Assembly (NCBI GenBank): GCA_012522035.1
Contig: JAAYLF010000162.1
Coordinates: forward strand, 1 to 8,275
Direction of reading: 5' to 3'
From: Clostridiaceae bacterium
GTDB lineage: Bacteria > Bacillota > Clostridia > UBA1212 > DUPL01
DNA length: 8,275 nt
Shown here: in pieces, positions 1-6,863 of the stretch
Position numbering within the stretch: the stretch's first letter is position 1
Layout: the number at the start of each line of letters is the position of its first letter
Translations under genes and position numbers: made by a program
Notes under the pieces: model-generated
Told to the model about the DNA's origin: nothing
Database searches by the model: none
What the model saw: only the letters and a program-made list of their open reading frames with translations

Positions 1-612
1 CCGTCACTGGATTCTGGTGAGCCATACAAGGGTTTTCTTGCCAAAAGGCTTGCCGCAGTTCTTGCATACATGGCAATAGGCTCCTTGGACAGGGCCTCTA
101 TCTATTCAGTCTCCGAGCACATGGAGCATATATGTTCAGGCATTGAAGGTAGAAATGCTTTTTACAAGTCTCTTGACAGGCTTGCTGCAGTTCCCTTCAA
201 GGGAGAATCCAGGCTGTTTGAATGTGTCCGGGAATTAAGGAGCATATCCCGCGGAGATGGAGCTGCGATAATAATATCTGATCTTCTCACCGACAGTGAT
301 TACAAGGCAATGATTGATTATCTTCTGTATTACAAGCAGCAGATAATTCTTGTCCATATATTGTCTCCGGACGAGTTGAATCCCCAGTACAGCGGAAGGG
401 TAAGACTTTTGGACAGTGAGGATAATGATTACAGGGACCTTGATATTACTCCAAGGACAATGGACTTGTACAAAAGAACCTTAAAGAGCTTTATGGATGA
501 TATTGCATCTTTTTGCGCAAAGCGGGGAGTGTATCTGTTGCAGATATCCAGTGATGAAAGCCTTGAGAGCATATTGCTGGGTAAAGGCCACAGTCTGGGA
601 ATAATAAGCTGA
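1..612 (+). CDS. DUF58 domain protein, C-terminal part (5' end outside window)
   Basis: The frame is open from base 1 to the TGA at 610-612, giving 203 visible residues; an internal ATG at base 70 is not the real start because the homologous sequence continues upstream of it. The visible part begins inside the VWA-like metal-site motif of DUF58 (…PSLDSGEPYKGF), which resembles the family pattern D-x-S-x-S followed by a Gly-rich turn and Lys. It continues through the helix RLAAVLAY, a central strand ending in SDLL (Asp at visible residue 94), and the typical C-terminal block with VHILSPDELNP, then LLDSEDNDYRDLDITP. DUF58 proteins usually have N-terminal membrane helices and a cytoplasmic VWA-like domain, and are encoded beside MoxR AAA+ ATPases and Bat-type VWA proteins; their biochemical role is poorly defined. 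The next gene starts 15 bp downstream, so it is almost certainly in the same operon. The usual Met after the second Ser of the motif is Leu here. Family assignment is firm; function is not. Confidence 0.9.
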   Translation, partial: PSLDSGEPYKGFLAKRLAAVLAYMAIGSLDRASIYSVSEHMEHICSGIEGRNAFYKSLDRLAAVPFKGESRLFECVRELRSISRGDGAAIIISDLLTDSDYKAMIDYLLYYKQQIILVHILSPDELNPQYSGRVRLLDSEDNDYRDLDITPRTMDLYKRTLKSFMDDIASFCAKRGVYLLQISSDESLESILLGKGHSLGIIS

Positions 613-617
613 GTAAT

Positions 618-621
618 GGAG
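618..621 (+). promoter_or_regulatory. Ribosome-binding site GGAG deciding the start of the BatA-like gene
   Basis: GGAG lies six bases before the ATG at 628. An earlier in-frame ATG at 616 has no purine-rich site upstream, and it would place the GGAG inside the coding sequence. Starting at 628 gives the N-terminus MSFINPWGL, which is the usual beginning of BatA-like proteins. Confidence 0.75.
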
Positions 622-627
622 AGTGCT

Positions 628-2451
628 ATGAGTTTCATAAACCCCTGGGGCTTGATTTCTTTCATATCTATACCAATATTAATAATCCTGTATATTTTAA
701 AGCAGCAGCACAGCGAGCATGTGGTGTCAAGCACTTATCTGTGGAAAAAAACAGAATTGTTCATGCAGGCATCAACTCCCTGGCAGAAGCTGAGAAGAAA
801 CCTTCTGTTTTTTCTTCAGCTGTTGATGCTTTTGTTTTTGTCTCTGGCAATATCACGTCCTGTAATACTTAGTGAAGCTCTTGATGAGGATTTGATAGTA
901 ATAATAGATACTTCCGCCAGCATGCGTGCTGAGGATGTGTCTCCAAACAGGTTTGAATATTCAAAAAGGGAGATACTAAAGCTGGTGAATGGGCTTTTGC
1001 CGGGCCAGAAAATGAGCCTTATTGAAGCAGGCAACACGGTAAATCTTCTTGTATCCAGGTCTGATAACAAACAAGTATTGAGAGAAGCTCTGGACAAACT
1101 GGAGTGCGGGTATGCGGATGCGAATATTGACGGTGCCTATTCCCTTGCAGACAGCATTATAAAAGAGAGCAACACCAGCAAGGTAATACTGTATTCCGAC
1201 AAGGATTATGAGGACAGTGGTGACTTAAGCGTTGTAAATGTGGCAAAATCAAGAGAAAACGTGGCAATAACCCAAGCCACTGCCGCATATGTTGACGACA
1301 GCTATACTGTTATGTCGACGGTTGTTAACTACGGAAGTGAGAAAAGCGTTACGCTGGAACTATATGTTGATGACAGGCTGGTGGATGCCAAAACTGTATT
1401 CTGTGAAAGGGAAAAACCTGTCCACACCTACTGGAGAAACATATCCCAGGAAGCGGGATTTGTTAAAGTGAAGATTACGGAGAAGGATGTTTTACCTGCA
1501 GATAATGAAGCTTATGCGGTATTGTCCAAGAACGAAAGACAGAAGATTTTGCTAGTGAGCGAAGAAAGCTATTTTATAGAAAAAGTTTTGCAGGCAATTG
1601 GAAATTTTGACATCTACAAAACAACAAAGGATAAGGCGGAAAGCCAGAGAGGCTTTGATTTATACATCTATGACGGATTTGTACCGACCAGTTTTCAGAA
1701 TGATGGAAACGTATGGGTAATAAATCCCACCAGAAGTTTTCTTGGCTTGTCAATTGGTGATTTGATCAAGGGAAGTGCATTGTCTACAGTTGAAACCTTT
1801 TCAGGAAAAGAACTATCCTCATATATCAATGCTGCCAATATATATCTTGCAAGATTTCGGGAAGTTACATCCCATGAGAATTGGGAAGTGGCAATGAAAT
1901 GCGGTGAACTGCCGGCCATTGTGACTCGCACCACCGATTCGTCACAGCAGTTTATTGTTCTTTTATTCAACATATCAGAATCAAACCTGCCTCTTTTGAA
2001 AGAGTTTCCTGTTCTTGTTCAGAACATGCTGACTTACACCTTGCCGTCATTATTGGATGGCGATGTCAAGTTTGTGTCAGGGCAGCATATTGAAATAAAG
2101 GCACTGCCAAATGCGCAGAAGGTGGAAGTAACCTCACCCAAGAATGTTAAAAGCACTGTTGCTCCGCCATTTCCGCCAAGAGGATATGAGGCAACAGTTC
2201 CTGGACTGTATCATATAAGACAGGAAGTGCGCAGAGGTGAGGACAATATCAAGGTTAATGAAGGTTACTTTACTGTTTCAATTCCAGGCAGCGAATCAGC
2301 TTTGCCAGCAAAAGGCCATTCCCTGGATATTGGAGAAAGTACAAATCAAAAAGTCAAAGGAGCGATTGAGCTTTGGCCTTATCTGCTGCTCCTTGTGATT
2401 ATAATCGGAATGATGGAATGGTGGGTGTATTATCGTGGGAATCAGCTTTGA
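628..2451 (+). CDS. BatA-like membrane-anchored VWA domain protein
   Basis: 607 residues from the ATG at 628. The protein starts with the BatA (aerotolerance regulator) N-terminal domain: MSFINPWGL, a hydrophobic helix at about 8-24, a Lys/Arg-containing loop, and a second helix at about 58-76. A VWA domain follows with DTSAS at 94-98 (Asp94, Ser96, Ser98) and a later metal-site Asp191 in YSDKD. The Thr normally found between these motifs is absent: residues 160-168 read CGYADANID. Around 305-380 there is a Rossmann-like segment starting KILLVSEES. The stretch LLFNISESNLPLLKEFPVLVQNML (441-464) and a beta-rich region that ends near ESAL before the C-terminal helix are typical of this family. 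The last helix is at about 583-599, followed by YYRGNQL. Positive charges place the loop between helices 1 and 2 and the C-terminus inside, and the VWA and beta domains outside. It overlaps the next gene by 17 bp, and the two proteins probably assemble together. The exact function in Gram-positive bacteria is unknown; the aerotolerance label comes from Bacteroides and should not be transferred. Confidence 0.9.
   Translation: MSFINPWGLISFISIPILIILYILKQQHSEHVVSSTYLWKKTELFMQASTPWQKLRRNLLFFLQLLMLLFLSLAISRPVILSEALDEDLIVIIDTSASMRAEDVSPNRFEYSKREILKLVNGLLPGQKMSLIEAGNTVNLLVSRSDNKQVLREALDKLECGYADANIDGAYSLADSIIKESNTSKVILYSDKDYEDSGDLSVVNVAKSRENVAITQATAAYVDDSYTVMSTVVNYGSEKSVTLELYVDDRLVDAKTVFCEREKPVHTYWRNISQEAGFVKVKITEKDVLPADNEAYAVLSKNERQKILLVSEESYFIEKVLQAIGNFDIYKTTKDKAESQRGFDLYIYDGFVPTSFQNDGNVWVINPTRSFLGLSIGDLIKGSALSTVETFSGKELSSYINAANIYLARFREVTSHENWEVAMKCGELPAIVTRTTDSSQQFIVLLFNISESNLPLLKEFPVLVQNMLTYTLPSLLDGDVKFVSGQHIEIKALPNAQKVEVTSPKNVKSTVAPPFPPRGYEATVPGLYHIRQEVRRGEDNIKVNEGYFTVSIPGSESALPAKGHSLDIGESTNQKVKGAIELWPYLLLLVIIIGMMEWWVYYRGNQL
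2420..2424 (+). promoter_or_regulatory. Weak ribosome-binding site for the GTG start at 2435
   Basis: GGTGG differs from GGAGG by one base and ends ten bases before the GTG at 2435. It lies inside the end of the BatA-like gene, so initiation probably depends on ribosomes finishing that gene. The next in-frame ATG, at 2459, would remove the ISFERP segment that commonly opens this family. Confidence 0.5.
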
Positions 2452-5227
2452 AAGACCTATGTTTCTTCTATTGGCAATTCCTCTGCTTGCCTTTACGCTA
2501 ATACCCTGGTTCAAGCTCTCCAAATCAACCAGAAGAAGTGGAAAGCATGTTTTGTCGCTGACATTAAGGATAATCTGCATTGTTTTGATTACCCTGCTTT
2601 TGTCAGGTTTTATGACTGTAAAACAGACAAAGAAGACCTCGGTAATAATTTTGGCAGACTTGTCAGACAGTACAAGACATGTAAGGCAGCAGATGAACAA
2701 CTATGTCAGGGATGCCATGGAGCATGCGGACAAGGATACCAGGATAGGTCTTATGACTTTTGGCTACGACACGGTATATGAGCTGCCCCTGACCACGGAT
2801 TTGAGATTTGTTTCCTTTGAAACATCCCCAAAAGGAAACCATACAAACCTGGCCAACGCAATAATAATGGCCAATGCCATGATGCCTTCTGATACCAATA
2901 GAAGAATAATAATACTAACCGATGGAAAGCAAACAATAGGGGACGCCTTGGAAAGTGCAAGACAGGTAGCAGCACAGGGCGTAAGAATAGATGCAATTCT
3001 ATTGGATACCGGTACAGTCGGCAAGGAAGTACAGGTAAACAAAATCAACCTGCCTGAAACCCTTTATGTAGGCGAGGAGTTTGAACTTGTTGTTGAAATA
3101 GAAAGCAGTTACAAAACTGAAGCGGTATTAAGACTGTTTGACGAACAGGAACTGAAGACTGTTCAGAATATAAATCTTCAGGAAGGCATCAACAAGTTTG
3201 TTTTTACCGATATTGCCACCGAGCCTGGTGTGAAGAACTACAGGGTGGAAATTGAGACCAAAGAGGATGATATATTAAGAAACAACAGGATGTACAGTTA
3301 TATCAGGGTACTGGGAACACCCCGCCTTCTAATCATAGATGGTACTGGCAGCGAGTCACATGAGTTTGTAAAGATTATAGGGGATACTGCCAATTATGAT
3401 GTCATATCGCCCAGAATGACGCCCACCACCTTGGAGAATCTGCGCAAGTATGAAAGTGTTGTTTTGATGAATGTTAAAAAGTCCGACCTTCCCAATGGAT
3501 TTGACGACATGCTGGAGCAGTATGTGCGCCAGTTGGGAAGAGGCCTTCTTACAGTTGGAGGAGAAGAATCCTATGCCCTTGGTGGTTGGGCAGACAGTAC
3601 TCTGGAAAAAATTCTACCTGTTAATGTGTATCAGAGGGATGAAGGTGAAATAGCAAGTCTTGCCCTTGTGATTTTAATCGACAATTCCAGCAGTATGCAG
3701 TCAGGGCCAAAAAGTCCTTTGGAACTTGCCAAGGAAGGGGCGGCAAGAGCGGTCAGATCCTTGAAAAACATAGATGAGGTTGGAGTTATTGCCTTTTCCG
3801 ACAATGCAAAAAGAATTGTTGAAATGACAAGTGGAGAAGACAAGGATTATGTCATAAACAGAATTGCCAGGATACCTTCCGGTGGCGGAACCATGATGTA
3901 TACTGCAATGGAAATGGCGTACAACGATCTTGTAAATAGCGACAAGGCTGTCAAGCATGTGATTCTTCTGTCCGACGGCAACCCTGCAGACAAGGGTTTT
4001 GAAAAGATAGCTCAGATGATGAAAGAGAAAAACATCACACTAACCTCCATAGCAATAGGCGGAAGTGCCAATGTTAATTTGCTTTCCAGTCTTGCAAGAA
4101 TTACTGAAGGAAGAATATACAAGGCAGTGGATGCGGAAGATTTGCCGGATATTATGCTTCAGGAAACCTTCCTTGCCATGGGTGAATATCTTAACAACAA
4201 GACCTTCGTTCCTTCATTGGTTCAATCCTCGCCAGTAGTAAAGGGAATAACATCCTTTACCCAGCTTCATGGATATATTGGCACGGAGCTAAAGGATTCT
4301 GCTACACAGGTGCTGGCATCGGACAACAACCGCCCGATTTACGCGGAGTGGCAGTACGGTCTTGGTTTTGTAGCCTCCTATACCAGCGATCTAAACGGAA
4401 AATGGTCCAGATCGCTATTGGCCTGGGATAAGGGACAGGACTTTATTCTGAACATGGTGTCAAGAATACTTCCTCAGGAAGAGGATCCGGACTTGGGCAG
4501 GGTAGAAACATCAAAGTCGGGGGACAAAGGGCATATAAAGGCTATTTTGAATACAGGCATTGCGGATGGCGATGAGAATATAGAGACAATTGCCCAGGTA
4601 ATCAGTCCTTCTGGCAAGGAAATGAATGTACCGCTGACTCTTTCTGGTCTTGGAGTATATGAAGGGGACTTTGTTTTGGAGGAGGAAGGCAACTACCTCA
4701 TTAATGTAGTGCAGTACAAGGACGGAAAAGTTGTTTTGTCCAAGGAGTCTGCCCTGGTATCTTCATACAGCGATGAATACGATGCTTTTCTAAAGAGTGG
4801 AGAGGTTGTAAATACTGTGGTCAACAATGCCAATGGGGAAGTCTGGGACAATATACATGACATTTTCAAGATTAAGCTTTTGGGGGCAAAGGAATACATC
4901 GGATACACCTTGCCACTTTTGATTTTAACTATTATTATAATATTAATAGACATAACGATTAGAAGGCTTAAGTTTGGCAATCTTATGCGTTCCATAACTC
5001 AAAAGTCATCTGCGGGTGTTGAGATGGTTAGAGAAGTATATGGATCCAAGGTTAAACCGAAAATCTTCAAACCTGAAACTGAAGTGAAGCAAAAAGCACT
5101 AAGGACGGACAAAAAAGCAAAAGAGAAGAAGGGTGTGGAAAAAGAGCCAGATAAAGAGAAGAAGCCCACAACCAGCGTAAGCTCGCTGCTTGAGGTAAAG
5201 GAATCAAAAGGCAGAAAGAAACTTTAA
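2435..5227 (+). CDS. Large membrane protein: two VWA domains flanking a glutamine-amidotransferase-like domain
   Basis: 930 residues from a GTG start. Two N-terminal hydrophobic helices (about 9-26 and 40-60) enclose a basic loop (KLSKSTRRSGK). VWA domain 1 covers about 68-195, with metal-site residues Asp75, Ser77, Ser79, Thr137 and Asp163. A beta-rich spacer (about 200-292) follows. Next is a class I glutamine-amidotransferase-like domain (about 296-396) ending in the family signature GGEESYALGGW…LPV. VWA domain 2 (about 408-580) has DNSSS at 416-420, Thr486 and Asp514. Residues 600-680 include YGLGFVASYTSDLNGKWS, typical of these proteins, and are followed by an Ig-like beta region. A C-terminal helix (about 822-840) then leads into a Lys-rich tail (842-930). 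Charges predict that 62-820 is outside and the tail inside. The only Cys is Cys48, in a membrane helix, so the amidotransferase fold cannot use a catalytic Cys. Both VWA metal sites look complete. The gene overlaps the BatA-like gene by 17 bp. It likely acts as a scaffold or binding partner in an envelope complex with the DUF58 and BatA-like proteins; the ligand is unknown. Confidence 0.92.
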   Translation: MGISFERPMFLLLAIPLLAFTLIPWFKLSKSTRRSGKHVLSLTLRIICIVLITLLLSGFMTVKQTKKTSVIILADLSDSTRHVRQQMNNYVRDAMEHADKDTRIGLMTFGYDTVYELPLTTDLRFVSFETSPKGNHTNLANAIIMANAMMPSDTNRRIIILTDGKQTIGDALESARQVAAQGVRIDAILLDTGTVGKEVQVNKINLPETLYVGEEFELVVEIESSYKTEAVLRLFDEQELKTVQNINLQEGINKFVFTDIATEPGVKNYRVEIETKEDDILRNNRMYSYIRVLGTPRLLIIDGTGSESHEFVKIIGDTANYDVISPRMTPTTLENLRKYESVVLMNVKKSDLPNGFDDMLEQYVRQLGRGLLTVGGEESYALGGWADSTLEKILPVNVYQRDEGEIASLALVILIDNSSSMQSGPKSPLELAKEGAARAVRSLKNIDEVGVIAFSDNAKRIVEMTSGEDKDYVINRIARIPSGGGTMMYTAMEMAYNDLVNSDKAVKHVILLSDGNPADKGFEKIAQMMKEKNITLTSIAIGGSANVNLLSSLARITEGRIYKAVDAEDLPDIMLQETFLAMGEYLNNKTFVPSLVQSSPVVKGITSFTQLHGYIGTELKDSATQVLASDNNRPIYAEWQYGLGFVASYTSDLNGKWSRSLLAWDKGQDFILNMVSRILPQEEDPDLGRVETSKSGDKGHIKAILNTGIADGDENIETIAQVISPSGKEMNVPLTLSGLGVYEGDFVLEEEGNYLINVVQYKDGKVVLSKESALVSSYSDEYDAFLKSGEVVNTVVNNANGEVWDNIHDIFKIKLLGAKEYIGYTLPLLILTIIIILIDITIRRLKFGNLMRSITQKSSAGVEMVREVYGSKVKPKIFKPETEVKQKALRTDKKAKEKKGVEKEPDKEKKPTTSVSSLLEVKESKGRKKL

Positions 5228-5231
5228 CAAA

Positions 5232-5252
5232 AAATAAATGGAAAATTTATTT
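5232..5252 (+). repeat. A/T-only inverted repeat after the VWA operon
   Basis: AAATAAAT at 5232-5239 and ATTTATTT at 5245-5252 form a perfect 8-bp stem with a 5-base loop, starting 4 bases after the stop codon of the large VWA gene. There is no G-C pair in the stem and no T-run behind it, so it is not a standard intrinsic terminator. It may only slow transcription, protect the 3' end of the mRNA, or reflect chance in an A/T-rich gap. Confidence 0.35.
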
Positions 5253-5269
5253 AAATGGTAACTTTGTTA

Positions 5270-5298
5270 ATGCATGTGTTTGGCAAGTGAGTTATAAT
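5270..5298 (+). promoter_or_regulatory. Probable sigma-A-type promoter for the solute-binding protein gene
   Basis: A perfect -10 box, TATAAT, lies at 5293-5298 in the only sizeable intergenic gap. The -35 region is poor: at 17-bp spacing the hexamer is ATGCAT (5270-5275), and the better-looking TTGTTA at 5264-5269 is 23 bp away, too far. Transcription would start near 5302-5305 and leave a leader of about 45 bases. The weak -35 suggests either low basal activity or help from an activator. Confidence 0.55.
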
Positions 5299-5314
5299 AC
5301 GAGTAGAATGTAAT

Positions 5315-5332
5315 AATGTGAGACAACACATT
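5315..5332 (+). repeat. Small leader hairpin beside the ribosome-binding site
   Basis: AATGTG (5315-5320) and CACATT (5327-5332) form a 6-bp stem with a 6-base loop, extendable by one G-U pair (T5314 with G5333). The stem ends right at the start of the Shine-Dalgarno sequence AGAGGA (5334-5339) of the solute-binding protein gene, inside the predicted 5' leader. It could influence ribosome access or mRNA stability, or be an operator-like site; the stem is short, so chance is also possible. Confidence 0.3.
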
Positions 5333-5347
5333 GAGAGGAACCTTTAA

Positions 5348-6820
5348 ATGACATTCAGACGTTTTGCTTTATATGCTATCCTGTTGATATTTATAGTCTT
5401 ACTTTTTGTCCTGATTCCAAGGACAGCTCCTTGGAAAGCGGGGTTAAGTCGTTTTAATCCTGTCAGTATTTCATTTGCATACTGCAGTAACAGTGAAGAT
5501 GTTGAGAAGCTGACAAATGAAATGGTTGAGAGGTTCAACAAATCTGTTGGAAAAGACGTTGGAATTGTTGTCGAAGCTAGAAATTACAAAAGCGTTGATT
5601 ATTACTCCAGTTTGGTAAGTGACTTTCTGGTAGGCGGTATTACGAATGCAGATATCAGCGACATAAACATGGTGAATTATGAAACTGCCTACCTTGCAAA
5701 GACTATGAACAAGATAGCATCAATAGATGATTATCTTGAGGAAGAGGAACTGTCTGAATATATTAGGGGTTACCTTGAAAGAGGCAGATATACATCCGAT
5801 AGCAAAAGGTTTGTATTTCCAATAAACAATGATACCAAGGTTATATACGTTAACAATGTTCAATGGGAAAGATTCAAGCAGGCAAACCCTGGATATGACG
5901 AGAGTGTGTTTGAGACCTGGGAAAGTCTCGTTGAGGTATCCATGAGATATTATGACTGGACCGACAGCCTTACTCCCGATATTGAAGGAGATGGAAAAGC
6001 ATTTATTGCTTTTGATTCTTTGTCTGACTACATCTTTACAAGCTCCAACCAGCTTATGAATTCAATCATACAGCCGGGACACAAGGAAGTCAGGATTAAC
6101 CTTGACAAGAGAGCCCTTTACAGATTGTGGGAGCCGGTCTACAAGGGTTTTATATACGGTGGAATATCAATTCAGAGAAGAGAGAACAAATCCGAGCTTA
6201 TGACAAGTGGCGACATCGTCTGCTATATTGCTTCGACGAAGAACGTGGATGAGTTTCCATTGGCCTTCATGTTCATGAACAAGGTTGGAGAAACCAAACT
6301 TAGAGTGTATGACTTTCCAACCTTCAACAATCAGAGAAAGGTTTCACCAATGGAAGGAGACGGTCTGATTGTTTTAAAGTCTGACTCCAAGAAGGAATTT
6401 GCATGCTTCTATTTTCTTGACTGGCTTGTAACGCAGGATGAGTATGTACAAATATGCTACGATGAAATGGTCATGCCTGTGAAGCACGATTCTCACTATA
6501 GTGAGTATGCAATCACGTTGGTAGAGAACGGCCAAAAAGCAAAAGAAGCAATGAAGAAGCACAGAGCCATAGTGTTTGAAGCGGCAAGTCAACAGGTATT
6601 GGAAGGCGAACCATACGCACCAGTGGCTTTTTCCAAAAGCTCCAAGTTTATGCAGGAAGTTGAAGACAGTTTTTATGACAATGTGTTTGCAGGAATAATG
6701 GAAGTGGATAGACTTACTGAAAAAGGTTACGATAGAAGGGATAGCGTGGAGCAGGTGGCAAGCAATGAACTTTTTGAAATCTGGTACCAGAGTCTTAAGA
6801 GTATTGCAGAAAAATATTAA
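5348..6820 (+). CDS. Membrane-anchored extracellular solute-binding protein (family 1-like)
   Basis: 490 residues from the ATG at 5348, with AGAGGA at 5334-5339 eight bases upstream. Basic residues (RR at 4-5) precede a hydrophobic helix at about 7-23. No lipobox Cys follows: the first Cys is at 46, in FAYCSN, and there is no clear signal-peptidase site, since IPRTAPW has a Pro after the TA. The protein therefore probably stays tethered as a signal anchor. The rest resembles ABC-type solute-binding proteins: a first lobe with NADISDINMVNYE (100-112), then FPINNDTKVIYVNNVQWERF (157-176). A GDI segment (288-290) and PTFNNQRKVSPMEGDGLIVLKSDSKKEFACFYFLDWL (324-360) match the hinge and second lobe of the family, followed by a helical C-terminal part. 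No permease or ATPase gene is adjacent, so it may use a distant transporter or work as a sensor. The next gene, a phosphohexomutase, starts 43 bp later, which fits a sugar ligand, but the ligand cannot be read from the sequence. Confidence 0.85.
   Translation: MTFRRFALYAILLIFIVLLFVLIPRTAPWKAGLSRFNPVSISFAYCSNSEDVEKLTNEMVERFNKSVGKDVGIVVEARNYKSVDYYSSLVSDFLVGGITNADISDINMVNYETAYLAKTMNKIASIDDYLEEEELSEYIRGYLERGRYTSDSKRFVFPINNDTKVIYVNNVQWERFKQANPGYDESVFETWESLVEVSMRYYDWTDSLTPDIEGDGKAFIAFDSLSDYIFTSSNQLMNSIIQPGHKEVRINLDKRALYRLWEPVYKGFIYGGISIQRRENKSELMTSGDIVCYIASTKNVDEFPLAFMFMNKVGETKLRVYDFPTFNNQRKVSPMEGDGLIVLKSDSKKEFACFYFLDWLVTQDEYVQICYDEMVMPVKHDSHYSEYAITLVENGQKAKEAMKKHRAIVFEAASQQVLEGEPYAPVAFSKSSKFMQEVEDSFYDNVFAGIMEVDRLTEKGYDRRDSVEQVASNELFEIWYQSLKSIAEKY
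5415..5436 (+). repeat. Perfect 9-bp inverted repeat early in the solute-binding protein gene
   Basis: TTCCAAGGA (5415-5423) and TCCTTGGAA (5428-5436) pair perfectly around a 4-base loop CAGC. In RNA this is a stable hairpin, about 70 bases into the coding sequence. It covers codons 23-30, just after the membrane-anchor helix. It could pause ribosomes while the anchor inserts, or act in regulation; it may also be a coincidence of codon choice. Confidence 0.45.
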
Positions 6821-6850
6821 ATTGATTAGAATTATTTAAGACTAAAATTT

Positions 6851-6857
6851 GGGAGGA
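6851..6857 (+). promoter_or_regulatory. Strong ribosome-binding site GGGAGGA of the phosphohexomutase gene
   Basis: GGGAGGA sits six bases before the ATG at 6864, an ideal arrangement. An in-frame TTG at 6849 overlaps this site and cannot use it, so the ATG is the start. The protein then begins MIRFGTGGWR, the normal N-terminus of the family. Confidence 0.9.
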
Positions 6858-6863
6858 TATTTA

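Noticed and set aside
70..612. A short 180-residue gene starting at the ATG at base 70
   Set aside because: The same frame is open to base 1, and the residues upstream of the ATG match the DUF58 metal-site region, so this is an internal Met of a truncated gene.
429..734. Open frame on the - strand crossing the DUF58/BatA junction, and similar antisense frames elsewhere (e.g. 4693-4995, 7011-7322, 7337-7633)
   Set aside because: They lie opposite well-supported genes, have no clear ribosome sites, and their translations show no recognisable domain pattern; they are by-products of codon use on the + strand.
5232..5252. Intrinsic terminator at the end of the VWA operon
   Set aside because: The inverted repeat has only A-T pairs and no following T-run, so it was kept only as a repeat.
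5480..5491. FAYCSN (Cys46) as a lipoprotein attachment site of the solute-binding protein
   Set aside because: The Cys is over 20 residues past the hydrophobic helix, and the residues before it do not fit the lipobox pattern.
6492..6505. Perfect 14-bp palindrome CTCACTATAGTGAG inside the solute-binding protein gene
   Set aside because: About one such palindrome every 16 kb is expected by chance, it lies deep in a coding region, and the encoded residues (SHYSE) fit the reading frame without oddity.
6822..6848. TTGATT and TAAAAT as a promoter just before the phosphohexomutase gene
   Set aside because: The spacing is only 15 bp, and the start of transcription would fall in or beside the ribosome-binding site, leaving no usable leader.
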